Assembly: GCA_025935445.1 (NCBI GenBank)
Contig: JAICVG010000022.1
Location: 1-9,637, forward strand
Reading direction: 5' to 3'
Length of the DNA stretch: 9,637 bases
From: Nitrososphaera sp.
GTDB lineage: Archaea > Thermoproteota > Nitrososphaeria > Nitrososphaerales > Nitrososphaeraceae
In this document: in pieces, positions 6,349-9,637 of the stretch
How positions within the stretch are numbered: the first letter of the stretch is position 1
Layout of the letters: each line of letters opens with the position of its first letter
The notes under the pieces: model-generated
The model's input: only the letters and a program-made list of their open reading frames with translations
The model's database searches: none
Told to the model about the DNA's origin: nothing
Made by a program: the position numbers and the translations under genes

Positions 6349-6672
6349 ATGGAATACCTCACGGATATGGTCACCACGGTTCCCGAGGGTACTAGTCCCG
6401 CCAAAGTCGATGAATTGCGCGCGGCAGAGGCAGTGCGCGCAGCTGAGCTCGCCAAAAAGGGCCATTTGGTACGGCTCTGGCGCCCACCTCTCGGTCCAGG
6501 CGAATGGCGTAGCATTGGGCTGTTCCGCGCCGCCGACGAGGCCGACCTTCAGGAAGTCCTCACTTCGTTACCCCTTCACATATGGATGAAGGTGACCATT
6601 ACTCCACTGACTCCGCATCCCAACGATCCGGAATATCACGCCGGTAAAGCCATGGATCACCCGCAATCTTAG
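6349..6672 (+). CDS. muconolactone delta-isomerase-like small protein
   Basis: 107-residue protein of the muconolactone isomerase family (PF02426 type, ferredoxin-like alpha/beta barrel fold that forms oligomers). The core pattern is present: a first strand YLTDMVTTVPEG, a long helix rich in Ala and Glu (19-37), RLWRPPLGPGEWRSIGLFRAADEADLQEVL, and the closing SLPLHIWMKVTITPLTPHPNDP. True CatC isomerises muconolactone in the beta-ketoadipate pathway, but no other gene of that pathway is recognisable here, so the actual substrate may differ. GC is about 59% over 300 counted bases, well above the neighbours, with a bacterial-type ribosome site; both point to transfer from a bacterium. It is a single-gene unit, divergent from the alcohol dehydrogenase. 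Confidence 0.82.
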   Translation: MEYLTDMVTTVPEGTSPAKVDELRAAEAVRAAELAKKGHLVRLWRPPLGPGEWRSIGLFRAADEADLQEVLTSLPLHIWMKVTITPLTPHPNDPEYHAGKAMDHPQS

Positions 6673-6725
6673 CGGGGTCTGGGTCCTACTCACAACACAG
6701 ATCATGCATCAATAGCCTAAAGAAT

Positions 6726-6932
6726 ATGGAATCTCTAGTTGCACAATCAGTTAAAGAGGTAACTGAAGTTTTGACAGGAGGAGAACAATAATTTTTGTGA
6801 ATAGCAACAGTTCATTAATTTGGAGTAATTAATACTATCATTGGGAAATCAGGTCGAATCAATGTCAATGACGGAACCATTACTATTCGTGCAATTGTCA
6901 AGGGCGGTCTTAGCGTAAACATAGATCGGTAA
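6726..6932 (+). other. short coding debris between the isomerase-like and HxlR genes
   Basis: The roughly 290 bases from 6676 to 6966 hold no full gene. Two short plus-strand frames stand out: MESLVAQSVKEVTEVLTGGEQ (6726-6791) and a 37-codon frame from 6819 to 6932 ending GKSGRINVNDGTITIRAIVKGG-LSVNIDR, whose regular alternation looks like real protein beta-strands but which has no start codon. They are in different frames or separated by stops. They could be remnants of one decayed gene or chance; I do not recognise a family. Confidence 0.25.
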
Positions 6933-6966
6933 AAATCGAAACTAACCTAAATTGGTAAAGGTTTGC

Positions 6967-7329
6967 CTATTGTGTTTTGGTAGATGCCATTCTAGGGGAT
7001 TTCCAACGCAAAGCCCATTCTCCTAGATCTTTAAGTATTGTTCCCAGTTCCCTTGCCCTAGCGGTCAACCGGTATTCTACTCTAGGTGGTATTTCTAGAT
7101 AGATTTTCTTTGAAATAAGGCCTTCACGTTCCATCTCCAATAATCTAGCTGCCAATACTGTACTACTAATTTCACCTAAGGTCCTCTTAAGTTCGTTAAA
7201 GCGTACGGCTTCGTTTGTGTGAAGGTTCTTTAATATCAATAGTGCCCATTTTCTTCCCAAGACCTCCCATATGTTGTTAATTGCTTCGCATTTTTGTTCT
7301 TCCTCTTCTTCCACTTCTTTCTGTTCCAT
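6967..7329 (-). CDS. HxlR-family winged-helix transcriptional regulator
   Basis: 120-residue DNA-binding protein of the HxlR/MarR-like group. After an acidic N-terminus (residues 5-11, mostly Glu), C14 sits where HxlR proteins often carry a redox- or electrophile-sensing cysteine. Then come WEVLGRKWALLIL, FNELKRTLGEISSTVLAARLLEMEREGLI (the recognition helix region) and a wing with PPRVEYRLT. The C-terminal helix LGEWALRWK would serve dimerisation. Its length is usual for the family. The ATG at 7329 lies about 28 nt from a TATA box that is flanked by two ACTAAGTA copies, suggesting self-regulation. The LLM oxidoreductase gene ends 84 nt upstream on the same strand and its promoter carries the same motif, so it is the likely target (inference). 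Confidence 0.9.
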   Translation of the reverse strand: MEQKEVEEEEEQKCEAINNIWEVLGRKWALLILKNLHTNEAVRFNELKRTLGEISSTVLAARLLEMEREGLISKKIYLEIPPRVEYRLTARARELGTILKDLGEWALRWKSPRMASTKTQ

Positions 7330-7346
7330 TTTGGTCTAATATGAGG

Positions 7347-7372
7347 ACTAAGTATTAAAATATTACTAAGTA
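7347..7372 (-). promoter_or_regulatory. HxlR promoter: TATA box bracketed by ACTAAGTA direct repeats
   Basis: ACTAAGTA occurs at 7347-7354 and exactly again at 7365-7372, 18 bp apart start to start (plus strand). The 10 bases between them (TTAAAATATT) contain the TATA box, centred about 28 nt upstream of the HxlR ATG. A regulator bound here would exclude TBP/TFB, which fits autorepression. Confidence 0.55.
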
Positions 7373-7413
7373 AATAATAAAAGTAAATTCAAACTAGCAC
7401 GATATACAAGTTG

Positions 7414-8457
7414 CTAGGCTACCTCAATGTAGTTTTCATTCACTTCATGAAGTGCAGGGGCGACCCTTGTACCTATTAATTCGGTAGCACGCATGAGTTT
7501 TGAGTGTGGTAATGAGGCAGGGTTCATCATAAAAGTAATCCGGGATATGCCTCCGAGGGCTTTGCTGTGCCTAATGATCTTCTCAACTACCTCATCTGGA
7601 TCGCCTACTAGAAGCGCACCTTGTGAACCTCGCTGGGCATCAAAACTCGCACGCGTCATTTTAGGCCATCCGCGTTCCTTCCCAATCTCCGTCATGGTCT
7701 GTGCATAGCCTGGAAAAAAGTCATCGACTGCCTTCTCTGTACTCTGAGCGACATAGCCTAGCGAATGTACACCTACTTTCAATTGATCAGTTGAATGACC
7801 GGCTTGCCTTCCGGCCTCTCTATAGAGATCAATGAGTGGCCGGAACCTGTGTGTTTCGCCACCTATAATCGCAACCATCAATGGAAGTCCTAACAAACCA
7901 GCACGGATGAATGATTCTGGGGTTCCACCAACGCCTATCCATATCGGAAAAGGATTTTGCAGCGGTCTTGGATAGACTCCCTGGCCACTCAGTCTGGGCC
8001 GATATTTGCCAGACCAATGCACATGTTCATTATCACGAATCTTTAGCAGTAAATCGAGCTTCTCTTGAAAAAGAGAATCATAGTCTTCCAACCTAAATCC
8101 GAACAGAGGAAATGCCTCGATAGACGAGCCGCGGCCAACAACCATTTCAGTCCGACCTTGTGATAGAAGGTCCAAGGTTGCGAACTCTTGAAACACCCTT
8201 ACTGGGTCAGCAGCACTTAATACAGTTACAGCACTGGTAAGTCGTATGCGTTTTGTTCTTGTTGCTGCCGCAGCTAAGACGACGGCAGGAGCTGAATCTA
8301 GGAATTCTCTACGATGATGTTCGCCGACACCAAATACGTCTAGACCAATTTGATCGGCATATTCAATTTGTTCGACTAATCTTCGCAAACGCTCAGATGG
8401 GCTGATTTGGAGGCCGGCGTCATCGAAGGCAGCAAAGCTGTCAATTCCTACTTGCAT
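7414..8457 (-). CDS. LLM-class (luciferase-like) oxidoreductase, Atu2307-type
   Basis: 347-residue bacterial-luciferase-like monooxygenase family protein, a TIM-barrel flavin (FMN or F420) oxidoreductase. Family marks are GLDVFGVGEHHR (39-49), FLDSAPAVVLAAAATRTKRIRLTSAVTVLSAADPVRVF (52-89), LDLLSQGRTEMVVGRGS and the late GDPDEVVEKI (285-294) with GGISRITFMMNPASLPH. It strongly resembles the LLM subgroup named after Atu2307; no substrate is established for that group as far as I know. The last 11 residues or so extend past the usual VAPAL ending. The ATG at 8457 is 27 nt from a TATA box, with palindromic ACTAAGTA-like elements behind it. A truncated second copy of its C-terminus lies at 9232-9397. 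Confidence 0.92.
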   Translation of the reverse strand: MQVGIDSFAAFDDAGLQISPSERLRRLVEQIEYADQIGLDVFGVGEHHRREFLDSAPAVVLAAAATRTKRIRLTSAVTVLSAADPVRVFQEFATLDLLSQGRTEMVVGRGSSIEAFPLFGFRLEDYDSLFQEKLDLLLKIRDNEHVHWSGKYRPRLSGQGVYPRPLQNPFPIWIGVGGTPESFIRAGLLGLPLMVAIIGGETHRFRPLIDLYREAGRQAGHSTDQLKVGVHSLGYVAQSTEKAVDDFFPGYAQTMTEIGKERGWPKMTRASFDAQRGSQGALLVGDPDEVVEKIIRHSKALGGISRITFMMNPASLPHSKLMRATELIGTRVAPALHEVNENYIEVA

Positions 8458-8479
8458 AGTATACTACTATGTAAACCGA

Positions 8480-8487
8480 TTATTTAA
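8480..8487 (-). promoter_or_regulatory. TATA box of the LLM oxidoreductase gene
   Basis: TTAAATAA on the minus strand, centred 27 nt before the ATG at 8457, consistent with a leaderless mRNA. Confidence 0.5.
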
Positions 8488-8494
8488 CTCTAGT

Positions 8495-8512
8495 AGTAAT
8501 TACTTACTTAGT
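8495..8512. promoter_or_regulatory. candidate HxlR operator 1 of the LLM gene
   Basis: A perfect 10-bp palindrome AGTAATTACT (8495-8504) runs directly into TACTTAGT (8505-8512), the reverse complement of the ACTAAGTA found twice at the HxlR promoter. It sits 8 bp upstream of the TATA box, over the region where TFB would bind. Confidence 0.5.
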
Positions 8513-8532
8513 TGGTAAGCAATACCGTATCT

Positions 8533-8550
8533 AGTAAGTGGAAACTTACT
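8533..8550. promoter_or_regulatory. candidate HxlR operator 2: inverted repeat AGTAAGT-4-ACTTACT
   Basis: Perfect 7-bp arms, AGTAAGT and ACTTACT, around GGAA. It lies about 46 bp upstream of the LLM TATA box and resembles the other motifs in this promoter, as expected for a dimeric winged-helix regulator with two sites. Confidence 0.5.
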
Positions 8551-8655
8551 GGCCTAAATGGCTTAACTTTTGAATAGCTCTTGTTCGTTAATTGTATTGT
8601 CAGTATCGTTACCTAATAAAATGCAGAGTTTCTTAGCCATACATTTCAAGATTTG

Positions 8656-8667
8656 TAAGTACTAAAA
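8656..8667. repeat. 12-bp direct repeat TAAGTACTAAAA, copy 1
   Basis: Matches the copy at 8741-8752 exactly, 85 bp apart. Its core resembles the ACTAAGTA motif of the HxlR and LLM promoters, so it may be another binding site. Confidence 0.4.
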
Positions 8668-8740
8668 TATTTCTATTCCATGTTGGGTCCAATCTAAGTT
8701 ATATAGGAATAATATCGCCGTGAGACGCCGTCAGCCCAGA

Positions 8741-8752
8741 TAAGTACTAAAA
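8741..8752. repeat. 12-bp direct repeat TAAGTACTAAAA, copy 2
   Basis: Exact second copy of 8656-8667. A short GACG/CGTC inverted repeat lies about 15 bp before it. Confidence 0.4.
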
Positions 8753-8877
8753 ATGGAAGTGTTTGAAAACTGGATAAAGGAGTCCTCGGGGCTTATTCTT
8801 CATAAAGATCGTTCCCAGAGTTAATCATTCTGAAGATAATGTTTTTTTCTTAAGATAAATGCAACCAGTTATCTGTA

Positions 8878-9117
8878 TTATCTAAATGAACATTTTTGTT
8901 TAGTACCATAATGAGCTCGCGAAGGAAGTGATCCTGTTTCGTGAAAATGGATTTCGGTGAAGCCTTTTCCCCTCAAATAATCTTCAATGGTTCCAACATA
9001 TTTAGTCATTTTATCTTCAACTTTTTTAAGCTCTGAAATGTTAAATGCAACTTTCTTTTCATAATCTATTTCCCATAACTCTTGCTCTTCGCCATTTAAG
9101 ATTACAAAGTCATTCAT
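8878..9117 (-). CDS. small hypothetical protein
   Basis: About 79 residues, charged and probably soluble, with no membrane segment or signal peptide. Visible parts are WEIDYEKKVAFNISELKKVEDKMTKYVGTIEDYL, likely helical and perhaps coiled-coil in the Lys/Glu-rich middle, then GKGFTEIHFHETGSLP and a basic tail ending in KCSFR. I do not recognise a family. A TTG at 9135 would add six residues, but the ATG at 9117 is preferred: the TATA-like TATATATTAAA on the minus strand (about 9144-9154) lies about 30 nt upstream of it, the distance seen at neighbours. It stands alone between the non-coding stretch and the LLM remnant. Confidence 0.55.
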   Translation of the reverse strand: MNDFVILNGEEQELWEIDYEKKVAFNISELKKVEDKMTKYVGTIEDYLRGKGFTEIHFHETGSLPSRAHYGTKQKCSFR

Positions 9118-9142
9118 TATCTTAGATAGAGACAACGATTTA

Positions 9143-9154
9143 TTTTAATATATA
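9143..9154 (-). promoter_or_regulatory. TATA box of the small hypothetical gene
   Basis: The AT-only run TTTTAATATATA on the plus strand (TATATATTAAAA on the minus strand) is the best TATA match in this area. Its distance of about 30 nt supports the ATG at 9117 as the start. Confidence 0.4.
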
Positions 9155-9231
9155 ATTTCGAACTACGTTCAATTCTGCCGAAGAATTTCATAGATAGTCC
9201 CTGATATGTTAGTCATAACTTAGGATAGCTT

Positions 9232-9397
9232 TCATAGTTTGCGAAGTGCTGGCGCAACGTGTGTACCTATTAATTCTATAGATCGCATGAGCTTGTCATG
9301 AGGTAATGAGGCGGGGTTCATCATAAAGGTGATGCGAGAGATGCCACCGAGTATTTTGCTGTGCCGCTTTATTTTCTCAACTACCTCATCCGGATCG
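9232..9397 (-). pseudogene. C-terminal fragment of a second LLM-class oxidoreductase
   Basis: The minus strand encodes DPDEVVEKIKRHSKILGGIS followed by RITFMMNPASLPHDKLMR and ends in VAPALRKL-stop. It matches residues 286-339 of the LLM protein at 7414-8457 at 45 of 54 positions by my alignment. The likeness stops abruptly at about 9397; upstream in the same frame there are four unrelated codons and then a TAG. About 285 N-terminal residues, including the flavin site, are missing, so this is a non-functional remnant. The divergence from the intact copy suggests an older paralogue that was later cut, not a fresh duplication. Confidence 0.82.
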
Positions 9398-9444
9398 GGC
9401 TTTGTCCACTATTAACATTATTGTTACTCTTTGATTTAACCATC

Positions 9445-9470
9445 AAAATACATCTTTACTTTTGTATTTT
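9445..9470 (-). terminator. possible stem-loop downstream of the UBP zinc-finger gene
   Basis: AAAATACA (9445-9452) pairs perfectly with TGTATTTT (9463-9470) around a 10-nt loop, 27 bases past the stop at 9497. The arms are AT-only and the hairpin would be weak. It may help end transcription, but archaeal termination mainly needs T-rich tracts, and only short ones follow. Confidence 0.25.
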
Positions 9471-9496
9471 ATCAAACAGGAATTTATTGCTATTTG

Positions 9497-9637
9497 CTAT
9501 TGAATAAAAACCTCATCCACATAACACCATTTCCAATTTTCACCAGGCTCAAAAGATTTTATCATAGGATGGCTAGTTGATTTAAAATGCTTTGTTCCAT
9601 GTTTATTTACAGAAGAATCACAACATCCCACATGTCC
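9497..9637 (-). CDS. UBP-type zinc-finger protein (partial, C-terminal end)
   Basis: The last 46 residues of a protein whose start lies beyond the window. The sequence GHVGCCDSS, NKHGTKHFKSTSHPMIKSFEPGE and NWKWCYVDEVF is the C-terminal half of a ubiquitin-hydrolase-type zinc finger, with the His/Cys ligands of GHVGCC, the HF and SHP region intact. In bacteria and archaea such proteins are small, often about 90-100 residues of little more than this domain, or the domain is fused to a dehydrogenase or transporter. Its role outside eukaryotes is unclear. The first CxxC pair would lie just outside the window. Confidence 0.85.
   Translation of the reverse strand, partial: GHVGCCDSSVNKHGTKHFKSTSHPMIKSFEPGENWKWCYVDEVFIQ

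Larger units (their letters stand above)
8551..8877. other. 327-base non-coding stretch with motif repeats
   Basis: No gene is supported. The 12-bp sequence TAAGTACTAAAA occurs at 8656-8667 and 8741-8752. The first copy extends to AAGTACTAAAATATT, which differs at one base of 15 from the HxlR promoter core at 7350-7364. A TATA-like TTATATA (8698-8704) precedes a 23-codon plus-strand frame (8753-8824) that I do not call. Together these look like extra regulatory or decayed-promoter DNA. Confidence 0.35.

Noticed and set aside
6326..6589. Alternative plus-strand frame from the ATG at 6326
   Set aside because: It overlaps the isomerase-like gene out of frame, would place the AAAGGAGA ribosome site inside coding sequence, and gives a protein with no family likeness.
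8753..8824. 23-residue plus-strand frame behind a TATA-like box
   Set aside because: Very short, no family likeness, and no ribosome site; kept only as a note in the non-coding stretch.
8641..8877. Possible tRNA or structured RNA in the gene-free stretch
   Set aside because: No cloverleaf arms, TTCRA-type T-loop or CCA end could be found; only a short GACG/CGTC hairpin is visible.
9397..9440. Insertion-sequence end at the LLM remnant breakpoint
   Set aside because: No transposase, target duplication or matching inverted end was seen in the window, so no mobile element is called.

Overview
This window looks like accessory DNA from a soil ammonia-oxidising archaeon (Nitrososphaerota/Thaumarchaeota, possibly Nitrosocosmicus-like). 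That placement is inference. It rests on archaeal TATA boxes centred about 24-29 nt upstream of most start codons (a leaderless-transcript layout), secreted proteins with a glutamine-rich stretch right after the signal peptide, and a mix of zinc-ribbon/TM2, HxlR, LLM flavin-type and UBP zinc-finger genes in AT-rich DNA. No rRNA, tRNA, CRISPR array, transposase or integrase was seen.

Layout. Positions 1-918 (minus): possible first codons of an RraA-like gene at the window edge, then a metallo-beta-lactamase-fold hydrolase with higher GC and a Shine-Dalgarno-like site. Positions 1064-1582 (plus): zinc-ribbon/TM2 membrane protein. Positions 1706-2002 (plus): an orphan C-terminal domain of an FAD/NAD(P) disulfide oxidoreductase, most likely a gene remnant. 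Positions 2092-6180 (minus): a run of four enzymes. In transcription order these are a zinc alcohol dehydrogenase, a secreted epoxide-hydrolase-like alpha/beta hydrolase, an isochorismatase-family hydrolase and a second secreted paralogous alpha/beta hydrolase. Positions 6349-6672 (plus): a small 59% GC muconolactone-isomerase-like gene with a bacterial-style ribosome binding site, probably acquired. Positions 6676-6966 hold only short coding debris. Positions 6967-8457 (minus): an HxlR-family regulator and an LLM-class oxidoreductase whose promoters share an ACTAAGTA motif. Positions 8551-8877 are non-coding with repeats of related sequence. Positions 8878-9637 (minus): a small unknown protein, a truncated second copy of the LLM C-terminus, and the C-terminal end of a UBP-type zinc-finger protein running off the window.

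How the genes may work together (inference): most enzymes are of types that handle small reactive organics such as epoxides, haloacids, lactones, alcohols/aldehydes and amides. The two alpha/beta hydrolases are exported or membrane-anchored, while the dehydrogenase, isochorismatase-like hydrolase, isomerase-like protein and LLM oxidoreductase are cytoplasmic. The best-supported regulatory unit is HxlR plus LLM oxidoreductase, because of shared motifs at both promoters. The two truncated redox genes and the two higher-GC genes suggest a region with repeated gene gain and loss. I found no clear evidence of a wholly new multi-gene system; the strongest leads are the regulatory motifs and the paralogous secreted hydrolases.
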